From positions 1 to 64,000 of the forward strand of contig QCGL01000006.1 in the NCBI GenBank assembly GCA_003279935.1: a stretch of 64,000 bases of DNA, read 5' to 3'. The stretch's first letter is position 1. The number at the start of each line of letters is the position of its first letter. The notes beneath the pieces are model-generated. The model did no database searches. It saw nothing but the letters and a program-made list of their open reading frames with translations, and was not told the origin of the DNA. The DNA comes from Prochlorococcus sp. AG-388-A04. Lineage in GTDB: Bacteria; Cyanobacteriota; Cyanobacteriia; PCC-6307; Cyanobiaceae. A program made the position numbers and the translations under genes. Of the stretch, positions 10,501 to 17,746 are shown piece by piece.

Positions 10501-10639
10501 CTATAAGGGTTAATTAATTTTTTAGAATGTTAATCTAAATTTAGAATTCTATAAAACTATTTTTAAAGTTTTCTATATATTTAAAAACTTAAAGTGTATA
10601 TTTGAATATTTTCTTTATTATTTAGAGGTTTTAAAAATA

Positions 10640-10909
10640 ATGATTAAATGTTATAAAATAGATGATATGGATAATGAAAAGCGTACTCAATTAAATATTA
10701 ATATTAATGCAAAATTGCTAAAGTCTTTAAAGCTAAAATCAATCATTGAAGATAAAACACTTTCTGAGTATATAGTTAATATTTTAGAATCTCATGAAAA
10801 TGATAATCATTCTTCTAATTCTAGTTCTTATGAAGATAAACTTATTGACTTAGAATCTAGAATTGCAGAAGTTGAAGAGGTAATAAATCGTAAAAAATTA
10901 ACTTTATAA
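10640..10909 (+). CDS. Small ribbon-helix-helix-like protein with C-terminal coiled coil
   Basis: 89 residues (80 if it starts at the second ATG, 10667). The segment TQLNININAKLLKSLKLKS, with IIEDKTLSEYIVNIL after it, fits a beta-strand/helix/helix ribbon-helix-helix fold. After a Ser/Asn linker, the segment EDKLIDLESRIAEVEEVINR has heptad spacing typical of a coiled coil. AGAGG lies 11 bases before the first ATG, which is a weak ribosome site. It sits inside the tRNA-Cys-linked accessory segment, 143 bases before the export gene. A role as a local transcription regulator is inference; no toxin partner is visible. Confidence 0.5.
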   Translation: MIKCYKIDDMDNEKRTQLNININAKLLKSLKLKSIIEDKTLSEYIVNILESHENDNHSSNSSSYEDKLIDLESRIAEVEEVINRKKLTL

Positions 10910-11052
10910 CTGAACCTACTAAGATATAAATTTAACTTAATAGATAATTATTTAAATAGTAATTGTAGTATAAGTTTTTTGTAGAATTAATAATTAACTT
11001 TTTAAATTCTTGGTTTCTAAATTTTACTTTAGGACTATAATTTTTATGATCA

Positions 11053-12240
11053 ATGGCTTTCCGAATTAATTCAAAATTATTATTAATCTTTAATTTTCTA
11101 TTTTTATTTCTATTATTTGATATATCTAAAGCAGATACTAATTTCACTAATAACAAAAATAATCAAATTGAACTTGAATATTTAGAATCAAAAAATGAGT
11201 TAGAGGATTACATAATTGATACTGGGGACTCAATTTCTCTAGAATTTTTTCCTGCGGATGAATTAAGTGGAGTTTTTCCAGTTAATGAAGAAGGAGAAAT
11301 ATTGTTACCAAGGTTAGATGAAACTTATGTAAGAGGACTAACAACTTTCGAATTAAAAGGTTTATTGGAACAAAGATACTCAGAATTTCTAATTGATCCA
11401 GATATCAAGGTAAGGATCGCTGTATTTAAAGTTATTCGAGTATTAGCAAGAGGAGAGTTAAGAAATCCTGGGTTTCTTAAATTTCCCCCCTATAAATCAG
11501 GTTCATTTAAACTTATAGATAAGGAAGATTCATCTGAGGAATTAAATAATTCGCAATTAGAAATAGGTCAAAATACAAAATTAAATAATCAATCTTTAGA
11601 CAATATAAACGTCAAAAGATCAGATGAAAATCTTACTACCATTTCCGATGTTATTAGGAAAGCTGGTGGTATAACTTCTGCAACTGATTTATCTCGCATT
11701 GAAGTTATAAGATATGTTCCAATTGGAAAAGGGGGAGGTAAAAAGAGAGCTTTTATAAATCTCAATTCATATTTAAACGAATCAGACCCTACTAACGATA
11801 TACGTATATTTGATGGAGATAGTTTGTTTTTCCCTAAGTTAAGTAAGGGTGATCCAAAACAAGTTCCAAAGTCTGTTTTAGCAGGTATTTCTCCAAGATT
11901 TATCTCAGTAAATCTTTTTGGTAGAGTGAATACTCCTGGAGTTGTAAAACTTCCCCTTGAAGCTTCCTTATCCGATGCGATTGATATAACTGGACCAATT
12001 AAACCTCTTTCTGGACAAATTGTTTTGATAAGGTACGAGAAAGATGGAACAGTAATAAAGAAAAATATTTCTTACTCAGCAAGGGCAAAAAAAGGATCCA
12101 AAAGAAATCCCTACCTAAAAGAAGATGATCTCATAAGTGTAAAAAATAGTTTTTTAGGAAAAAGTTCTGGTGTAATAAAAGATATTACTGCTCCGTTTTC
12201 TGGAATATATTCTACAAAAAAACTAATTGAAGATTTTTAA
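11053..12240 (+). CDS. Polysaccharide export protein (Poly_export/SLBB, Wza-like)
   Basis: 395 residues. A hydrophobic segment (about 8-23) followed by SKADTN looks like a signal peptide. LEDYIIDTGDSISLEF (50-65) and VNEEGEILLPRLDETYVRGL (77-96) form the Poly_export plug module. GELRNPGFLKFPP begins an SLBB beta-grasp region, and a second (VNLFGRVNTPGVVKLP) lies near residue 300. Such proteins form the outer-membrane exit channel for capsular or exopolysaccharide. It stands alone, with no Wzz, glycosyltransferase or flippase next to it, inside the tRNA-Cys segment. Its N- and C-termini closely match the larger paralogue at 61851-63578. Confidence 0.85.
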   Translation: MAFRINSKLLLIFNFLFLFLLFDISKADTNFTNNKNNQIELEYLESKNELEDYIIDTGDSISLEFFPADELSGVFPVNEEGEILLPRLDETYVRGLTTFELKGLLEQRYSEFLIDPDIKVRIAVFKVIRVLARGELRNPGFLKFPPYKSGSFKLIDKEDSSEELNNSQLEIGQNTKLNNQSLDNINVKRSDENLTTISDVIRKAGGITSATDLSRIEVIRYVPIGKGGGKKRAFINLNSYLNESDPTNDIRIFDGDSLFFPKLSKGDPKQVPKSVLAGISPRFISVNLFGRVNTPGVVKLPLEASLSDAIDITGPIKPLSGQIVLIRYEKDGTVIKKNISYSARAKKGSKRNPYLKEDDLISVKNSFLGKSSGVIKDITAPFSGIYSTKKLIEDF

Positions 12241-12257
12241 CTTAGCTCCATTCTCAT

Positions 12258-12286
12258 AATATCTTTGTAAAGATATTATTTTGTTT
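12258..12286 (+). terminator. Probable intrinsic terminator after the export gene
   Basis: AATATCTT (12258-12265) and AAGATATT (12270-12277) pair perfectly around a 4-base loop, followed by the T-rich run ATTTTGTTT. It lies 18 bases after the export gene stop. The stem is short and A/T-rich, so termination strength is uncertain. Confidence 0.5.
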
Positions 12287-12330
12287 AAGTAATAGGTAAT
12301 AGTATTAAGATATTAAAAAAATTAACAAAC

Positions 12331-12350
12331 TTGCTGTCTACTTGCTGTCC
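12331..12350 (+). repeat. Tandem TTGCTGTC motif, copy 2
   Basis: Second copy of the 20-base block found at 10241-10260. It has two TTGCTGTC octamers with an 11-base period and lies about 90 bases outside the 3' end of the intact tRNA-Cys gene. Confidence 0.55.
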
Positions 12351-12383
12351 GTAATTTGAGTCACAGATATGAATAACAGATAC

Positions 12384-12451
12384 GCAAAACTTCTTGTATT
12401 GGAAAGGTTTATAGAGAAATATGCTACAAAATTGAAAAAGGCGGCACCCAG
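12384..12451. repeat. Direct repeat at the tRNA-Cys 3' end (att-like copy B)
   Basis: Partner of the degraded copy at 10108-10175. It runs from the flank into the first 13 bases of the 3' end of the intact tRNA-Cys gene (minus strand). In both copies the plus strand reads YAKL-x-VLE-x-FI and then LKKAAP, suggesting that each flank also preserves the end of an ancient coding frame, possibly of the lost recombinase. That last point is inference. Confidence 0.7.
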
Positions 12452-12509
12452 ATTCGAACTGGGGATAAAGGATTTGCAATCCTCTGCCTTACCACTTGGC
12501 CATGCCGCC
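12439..12509 (-). tRNA. tRNA-Cys (GCA)
   Basis: 71 bases. The acceptor GGCGGCA pairs with TGCCGCC, the discriminator is U, the anticodon loop is TTGCAAA (anticodon GCA), and the T-loop is TTCGAAT. No CCA is encoded. Its 3' end faces the accessory segment and is duplicated at 10163-10187. The plus strand through it is an open frame that joins the next gene, which is fortuitous. Confidence 0.95.
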
Positions 12510-12518
12510 GATAGAGAT

Positions 12519-13781
12519 ATGATTGAATCACATAATGATCCTAGCAGTAACGCGTCTCATTCTCTATTAATTATATGTAATGGACATGGGGAAGATGTTA
12601 TCGCATTAGAAATAATAAAAAGATTCTTAAAAAAAATAACAATTAAAAAAGTTGAAGTTATGCCATTGGTTGGAAATGGTAAAATTTTTGATTGCATAAA
12701 ATCCAAGAATTTTAGCAAAATTGGTTATCTCAAGGAATTACCAAGTGGAGGTTTCAGTAATCAAAGCTTAAAAGGATTTTTACTTGATTTTTTTGAAGGG
12801 TTTATAGTAGATACTTTTAAAAACTTTTTAATTGTAAGAGGCAAGTCAAAAGATAATTATAAAATTATTGCCGTGGGTGATTTGTTGCCTTTATTTTTTG
12901 CTTGGATTTCAAAATGCGAATTTAGTTTTGTCGGCATGCCTAAAAGTGATCATACATGGAGTAATGGACCTGGATGGGCAGTGAGTGATTTTTATCATAA
13001 ATTTAAAGGCTCTGAATGGGACCCTTGGGAAATTTTTCTAATGAGGTCTACCAGATGTAAAAGTTTAATAATGCGAGATGAAATTACAGCAAATAATTTA
13101 AATAAAAAAAAGATTAGTGCTAAATATTTTGGGAACCCAATGATGGATTTTGTAGATACAAAAAATGAAAAAATTTCTAATATTATTATGTTTAACAGGT
13201 TAATTTTAATAATAGGAAGTCGATTCCCTGAAGCTCTAAATAATCTTGATATTTTTTTAAAATGTTTAGAAGATGTAAAAATATCAAATGATTTAATTAT
13301 TCTTTTGCCTCTAAGTATTAATGCAAATGTTTTTACAATTAAGCGTCATCTATCTAATAATGGTTATTTGGAAGAAAATAATATGAATTTTTTGGTTGGT
13401 GAAGATTCAGTGTGGAAAAATAAAGATAAATATATTTTGTTAGGCAAAAGTACTTTTAATCAGTGGGCTAATATGGCCTGTGTTGGATTGTCAAATGCAG
13501 GCACTGCTACAGAACAAATAACTGGGCTTGGTGTACCTTCTATTTCTCTTCCCGGCGCTGGCCCTCAATTCACAAAATCATTTGCAAAAAGACAGTCTAG
13601 ATTATTAGGAGGAAGTGTATTAGTTTGTGATAATAAAAAAACTCTTATTGATAATTTAGAGGTTTTACTAAATAAAAAAGATTACAGATTAAAACAAGTA
13701 AAAATCGGAATGAAAAGAATGGGTAAAAGGGGGGCTAGTAAAAAAATTGTGGATCATATAAATTTAAATTTGTTAACTTGA
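12519..13781 (+). CDS. Lipid-A-disaccharide synthase-related protein
   Basis: 420 residues from the ATG at 12519. The frame extends upstream to 12369, but that part is antisense to tRNA-Cys, so I reject the longer form. LLIICNGHGEDVIALEII (about 15-32) and the C-terminal GLSNAGTATEQITGLGVPS stretch, with ISLPGAGPQF after it, resemble the GT-B fold of LpxB and MurG. The protein belongs to the cyanobacterial lipid-A-disaccharide-synthase-like group, which is not shown to make lipid A disaccharide. It is probably a glycosyltransferase; the substrate is unknown. It starts 9 bases past the tRNA, leaving almost no room for a promoter outside the tRNA. Confidence 0.75.
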   Translation: MIESHNDPSSNASHSLLIICNGHGEDVIALEIIKRFLKKITIKKVEVMPLVGNGKIFDCIKSKNFSKIGYLKELPSGGFSNQSLKGFLLDFFEGFIVDTFKNFLIVRGKSKDNYKIIAVGDLLPLFFAWISKCEFSFVGMPKSDHTWSNGPGWAVSDFYHKFKGSEWDPWEIFLMRSTRCKSLIMRDEITANNLNKKKISAKYFGNPMMDFVDTKNEKISNIIMFNRLILIIGSRFPEALNNLDIFLKCLEDVKISNDLIILLPLSINANVFTIKRHLSNNGYLEENNMNFLVGEDSVWKNKDKYILLGKSTFNQWANMACVGLSNAGTATEQITGLGVPSISLPGAGPQFTKSFAKRQSRLLGGSVLVCDNKKTLIDNLEVLLNKKDYRLKQVKIGMKRMGKRGASKKIVDHINLNLLT

Positions 13782-13816
13782 TCAAGTAATATTTAGAAAG
13801 GTTTTATAAATTTTTT

Positions 13817-14083
13817 ATGTATCCTATTAATGATCGCCAATATATAGCAACATGTTCTGAGATAGCTAAGTTACTCAGTGTAAGTTTGTCCTCAGCAAAA
13901 AAAAAAGTAGAAATTCAAATTGCAAAAAAAGGTTCTAAAACTATTGAAGAAAAAAGACAAGTTGCACAAGATCTTTTGAAAACATGTGAAAAGGATATTG
14001 GAAACAAACTAAGTTCATCTAAAATACTAGATAAACTTATGTCGAGTCTAGAAAATGAAGATAATTTTATAACTGAAGATTAA
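13817..14083 (+). CDS. Conserved hypothetical protein (88 aa)
   Basis: 88 residues, basic, with three predicted helices and no cysteines or membrane segment. The region CSEIAKLLSVSLSSAKKKVE (14-33) resembles a helix-turn-helix-like helix pair, but the similarity is weak. It lies 35 bases after the LpxB-related gene and meets the RNase D-like gene tail to tail with no gap. I recall no function for it. Confidence 0.6.
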   Translation: MYPINDRQYIATCSEIAKLLSVSLSSAKKKVEIQIAKKGSKTIEEKRQVAQDLLKTCEKDIGNKLSSSKILDKLMSSLENEDNFITED

Positions 14084-14725
14084 TTAATGTTCAAAAATAT
14101 TTGAAAATTTTAATATATCTAATTCAGAATAAACTGGAATAGTCTGAAAACATTTTTGAGCCAACTCATATCTTCCTTCTCTATCAAGAATCACCTTTAA
14201 TTTGTGCATTGCCTCAATTAAATATTTAACGTCGTTGGTAGCATATTCAATTTGCTTATTAGATAAATCTTCAGAGCTTCCCCAATCACTACTTTGCGAA
14301 CTTTTATCTAATTCTACTTCTAGTAATTCATTGATTAAATCCTTTAAGCCATGTTTATTTGTGTATGTTCTTGCTAATTTACTGGCTATTTTTGTACAGA
14401 AAATATTTCTTGTATTAATTCCAAGATTACATCTTAGAGCTGCTACATCAAATCTGGCATAATGAAATATTTTCATTATGTTTTTATCTTCAAATAATTT
14501 TTTTATATTGGGTGACTCTGAGTTGTTAAGTTCTATTTTTATGCATGCAGTCAAGTTTAATTCATTACATATTTGTATTAAACAAAGCCTATCTCTTCCA
14601 TGTATCAATCCCATTGCCTCAGTATCTACAGCTAAATAAGAAGAGTCCTTATATAAATGATATAAATCAGTATTTATATCATTATGGGAAAAAGTTATTT
14701 TTTTATTTTTTTCATCATTACTCAT
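14084..14725 (-). CDS. RNase D-like 3'-5' exonuclease domain protein
   Basis: 213 residues. YLAVDTEAMGLIHGRDRLCLIQI (from about 31) is Exo I of the DEDD nuclease superfamily (Asp-x-Glu), HYARFDVAALRCNLGI is Exo II, and EYATNDVKYLIEAMHKL is Exo III with the Tyr-x4-Asp arrangement. The nuclease domain fills the chain. The HRDC domains of full-length RNase D (about 375 residues) are absent, so it is a single-domain relative. Likely roles are trimming of tRNA or other RNA 3' ends. A minus-strand gap of 168 bases to the next gene holds the shared promoter region. Confidence 0.85.
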   Translation of the reverse strand: MSNDEKNKKITFSHNDINTDLYHLYKDSSYLAVDTEAMGLIHGRDRLCLIQICNELNLTACIKIELNNSESPNIKKLFEDKNIMKIFHYARFDVAALRCNLGINTRNIFCTKIASKLARTYTNKHGLKDLINELLEVELDKSSQSSDWGSSEDLSNKQIEYATNDVKYLIEAMHKLKVILDREGRYELAQKCFQTIPVYSELDILKFSNIFEH

Positions 14726-14893
14726 AAGTATTAACGATAATTTATTTCAATTTTTACTTTACATTATTTTCTAAGTTTGTGATTAAAGTTTTTCCAAGGA
14801 TTTGAAGTTAATTTTTAATCGTAAAAAATTTAAATTTATATTATGATAAATTTCTAATTAGACAAAATAGTTAATAATATTAAATTTATATAA

Positions 14894-15454
14894 ATGACTT
14901 ATTCTATTAATTCAACATTATTACTTACAATTCTTCTTGCAATAGGTTTATTTTTTTTCCTAAGAGCTTCAAGTAAGGATAGAACAACAATAGTTGAAAT
15001 AACTTCTTCTCAAAAACCTATAGAAGTTTTAAAAGTTATGTACGAATGGCTCGATTTAAGAGGTTGGAACCAGACAGGTGGAGATTTTGATCAAAGAATT
15101 TTAATATTTAAAGGCCAAGTTGTATCTAGCAAATTGTTAGCAATTTTTTTAGCTTTGCTTGGTGGGTTTGGATCCTGTGCTTTAGGGTTAGTAATTATTC
15201 AAATTTATCCAACTTTGGGATGGTGGCCTATTCTTTTAGGTCTAATTGGAGGTCCTTTATCAGGAATGATTTATTTTAAGAAGTCAGCTAGGGAAGAAAA
15301 ATTTGAATTGAGATTGATAAGTAATGAAGATAATGAAGAAATTACGTTAATTAGATTAAGAGCTCATAGAGATGAATTAATATCTTTAGAAAATGAATTA
15401 AGCGATAGGCTCGAATTAAAAAGTGATGGTTCTTTGTTTAAAACACCAATTTAG
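14894..15454 (+). CDS. CCB1-type cofactor assembly protein of cytochrome b6f (complex C subunit B)
   Basis: 186 residues. An N-terminal membrane helix (about 9-23, LLTILLAIGLFFFL) is followed by the ASSKDRTTIVEITS motif. Two further hydrophobic helices span about 78-100 and 110-126, and the tail is soluble and charged. This layout matches the cyanobacterial/plastid CCB1 family, needed for covalent attachment of heme c-i to cytochrome b6. I assign it from recalled family features, not from a catalytic motif. It is convergent with hemF 29 bases away. Confidence 0.65.
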   Translation: MTYSINSTLLLTILLAIGLFFFLRASSKDRTTIVEITSSQKPIEVLKVMYEWLDLRGWNQTGGDFDQRILIFKGQVVSSKLLAIFLALLGGFGSCALGLVIIQIYPTLGWWPILLGLIGGPLSGMIYFKKSAREEKFELRLISNEDNEEITLIRLRAHRDELISLENELSDRLELKSDGSLFKTPI

Positions 15455-15483
15455 TAAAATTTTCTAAATAAGTTTCAAGCAAA

Positions 15484-16512
15484 TTAATCAAACATATTAT
15501 TTTCCATACAAAATTTTTCTAAATTTTTATCATTTTTCCAATCCTGAGGTTTTGTGAAAATTTTTGTGAGATAGTCTTCTTTTGAGCTTTTTTGGGCTTT
15601 ATACCCATATTCCCATCTAGCCAATGGTGGTAATGACATTAATATAGATTCAGTTCTACCATTTGTTTGTAATCCAAAAATTGTTCCTCTGTCCCAAACT
15701 AAATTGAATTCAACGTATCTTCCTCGTCTATATAGTTGAAATTCTCTCTGCTCTTTTGTGTAGTTTTGGTTAACTCTTTTTTCAATTATTGGCTGATACG
15801 AATCTAGGAATGCTCCACCGCAATTTTCTGCTAATGAAAATAAATTATTCCAATTTAAGTTTATTTCTCCAATATTAATAGATTCTTTATAGGCCTTACT
15901 CTCTTTATTATCACCTTTATAAATTCTGCCAGAACCATCTTGATAATCATAAAAGATTCCTCCAACACCTCGAGATTCATTCCTATGTTTTAAAAAGAAA
16001 TATTCATCACACCATGGCTTAAATACCTTGTGGAGATTTTTATTAACTTTTTCACAGGCATTACAATGTTCTTTATGAAAATTTCTTACGTCAGTTAAAT
16101 ATGGATAATATGGTGTTAGGTCGGCACCTCCACCAAACCACCAAACTGGTCCTGCTTCAAAATAACGATAATTAAGATGTACTGTAGGTATAAATGGATT
16201 TTTAGGGTGTAATACCATAGAAGTGCCCGTAGCAAACCATTCATGGCCTTTAGCTTCTGGTCTTTGTGAGATTATCGATTGAGGTAGTTCTTTCCCATGT
16301 ACTTCTGAGAAATTCACTCCAGCTTGCTCAAAAATTGAGCCGTTTTTTAAAACTCTTGACCTTCCCCCTCCACCTTCTTTTCTAAGCCAAGATTCTTCAG
16401 TAAATTTAGCTTTCCCATCAATATTTTCCAGCCCTTTGCAAATATTATCTTGTAACTTGAGTAAGAGATTCTTCGTTTTCTCTCTTGAATTCTTAGGTGG
16501 TTCTTTAGACAT
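15484..16512 (-). CDS. hemF: Oxygen-dependent coproporphyrinogen III oxidase
   Basis: 342 residues. It converts coproporphyrinogen III to protoporphyrinogen IX with O2 on the path to heme and chlorophyll. Signatures are [17 protein letters not shown] (about 43-59), [20 protein letters not shown] (about 112-131), the conserved [13 protein letters not shown] (about 181-193), and [20 protein letters not shown] (about 265-284). The length is normal. The gene is monocistronic, with 158 bases to the divergent mrp start. A plus-strand-independent shadow frame at its 5' end is not coding. Confidence 0.95.
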   Translation of the reverse strand: MSKEPPKNSREKTKNLLLKLQDNICKGLENIDGKAKFTEESWLRKEGGGGRSRVLKNGSIFEQAGVNFSEVHGKELPQSIISQRPEAKGHEWFATGTSMVLHPKNPFIPTVHLNYRYFEAGPVWWFGGGADLTPYYPYLTDVRNFHKEHCNACEKVNKNLHKVFKPWCDEYFFLKHRNESRGVGGIFYDYQDGSGRIYKGDNKESKAYKESINIGEINLNWNNLFSLAENCGGAFLDSYQPIIEKRVNQNYTKEQREFQLYRRGRYVEFNLVWDRGTIFGLQTNGRTESILMSLPPLARWEYGYKAQKSSKEDYLTKIFTKPQDWKNDKNLEKFCMENNMFD

Positions 16513-16670
16513 TTATTTAACTTGATATTTGAAGAATAAGATTTTTGGTTAATTAGTAGTTTCCCTTTATAATTTCGTTTAAGGGGGTGGTAATTTCTTA
16601 TTATTCGATAGTTCGACATAGTTCTTAATCTTTTAAAGAGTCGACTAACCTATAAAAACATTTAAAAATT

Positions 16671-17741
16671 TTGATGACTACAGTCGAAGATGCGAATTAT
16701 TCATTATCAAAGATTCTAGATTCTGGATCAAAGAAAAACCTTATTGAACTTGCCTGGATTAAGAATGTTAGAGTAATCTTACCCAGAATAATAATCACAC
16801 TATCTTTACCTTCATTTGCAAATTCTCAGAGAGAGCGAATAGTAAAAGAGGTTAAAAATATACTCCTTAAATTTGAGGATGTTAATGATGTACAAATAGA
16901 AATTGATAATAACTTATCTCAATCTAATTCCACAAAAGAAAATAATGTACCTGAGTTGAAGAACATTAAAGGTATAAAACATATTATTGCTATAAGTAGT
17001 GGTAAGGGAGGAGTCGGTAAAAGTACAATTGCAGTTAATATCGCATGCTCGTTAGCTAAATTAGGTTTAAAAACTGGTTTATTAGATGCTGATATTTATG
17101 GGCCTAATACACCTTCAATGCTGGGAGTTACCGAAGAAAATCCAAAAGTAACTGAGGGTAGCGGTAATGATCAAAGATTAATTCCAATTAATAAATATGG
17201 TATCTCATTAGTCTCAATGGGTTTTTTGATAGAAGAAGGACAACCAGTTATATGGAGAGGACCAATGTTAAATAGCATAATAAAGCAATTTCTTTATCAA
17301 GTTGAATGGAATAATCTTGACTTCTTAGTTATTGATTTACCTCCTGGTACAGGTGATGCTCAAATATCTTTATCTCAATCTGTTCCTATTTCTGGAGCAA
17401 TTGTTGTAACGACGCCTCAAAAGGTATCTTTGCAAGATGCAAGAAGAGGGTTAGCAATGTTTAAGCAACTTGGTGTTCCATTATTGGGTGTTGTAGAAAA
17501 TATGTCAGTGTTTATTCCACCAGATATGCCTAATAAAAAATATGAAATTTTTGGTAAAGGTGGTGGAAAAATCTTAGCTGGTGAAAATAATTTACCATTA
17601 CTTGCTCAAATTCCTATCGAAATAAAACTTGTCAATGATAGTAATAAGGGTGTTCCAATTTCAATAAGTGAACCAGATAAAGAAAGTTCAATTAGATTTA
17701 AAGAGTTAGCTCAATTGATTAAAAAAGAATTTATTAATTAG
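16671..17741 (+). CDS. mrp: Mrp/ApbC-type iron-sulfur carrier P-loop ATPase
   Basis: 356 residues. The N-terminal DUF59/MIP18-like part (1 to about 90) is followed by the ParA/MinD-type ATPase domain with deviant Walker A SGKGGVGKST (about 110-119) and DADIYGPNTPSMLG (about 139-152). DLPPGTGDAQISLSQ is the Walker B-side motif. Canonical Mrp/ApbC has a C-P-x-C pair after ENMSxF; here the sequence reads ENMSVFIPPDMPNKKYEIFG, so that pair is missing. The ATP-dependent Fe-S carrier role is known for the family, but the ligands here must differ. It is followed 5 bases later by rodA. Confidence 0.9.
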   Translation: MMTTVEDANYSLSKILDSGSKKNLIELAWIKNVRVILPRIIITLSLPSFANSQRERIVKEVKNILLKFEDVNDVQIEIDNNLSQSNSTKENNVPELKNIKGIKHIIAISSGKGGVGKSTIAVNIACSLAKLGLKTGLLDADIYGPNTPSMLGVTEENPKVTEGSGNDQRLIPINKYGISLVSMGFLIEEGQPVIWRGPMLNSIIKQFLYQVEWNNLDFLVIDLPPGTGDAQISLSQSVPISGAIVVTTPQKVSLQDARRGLAMFKQLGVPLLGVVENMSVFIPPDMPNKKYEIFGKGGGKILAGENNLPLLAQIPIEIKLVNDSNKGVPISISEPDKESSIRFKELAQLIKKEFIN

Positions 17742-17746
17742 TATTA

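Larger units (their letters stand above)
9876..10639. other. Gene-poor 0.76 kb segment: att-like repeat and decayed genes
   Basis: No intact gene is supported here. It holds a degraded copy of the tRNA-Cys 3' end with its flank (10067-10187), a TTGCTGTC tandem motif (10241-10260), a weaker TTGCTGT...CGTAATTT copy (10312-10335) and a broken ribbon-helix-helix frame on the minus strand (10360-10500). A 32-codon frame at 10102-10200 runs through the tRNA fragment and is probably a remnant, not a gene. The rest is A/T-rich with no further pattern that I can see. Confidence 0.7.

Noticed and set aside
10932-11156. 74-codon minus-strand frame at the start of the export gene
   Set aside because: More than half lies antisense to the signal-peptide region of a confident gene, and it has no family features.
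12369-12518. N-terminal extension of the LpxB-related gene
   Set aside because: It is read through the antisense of tRNA-Cys and the att-like flank; homologous starts should fall after the tRNA, at 12519.
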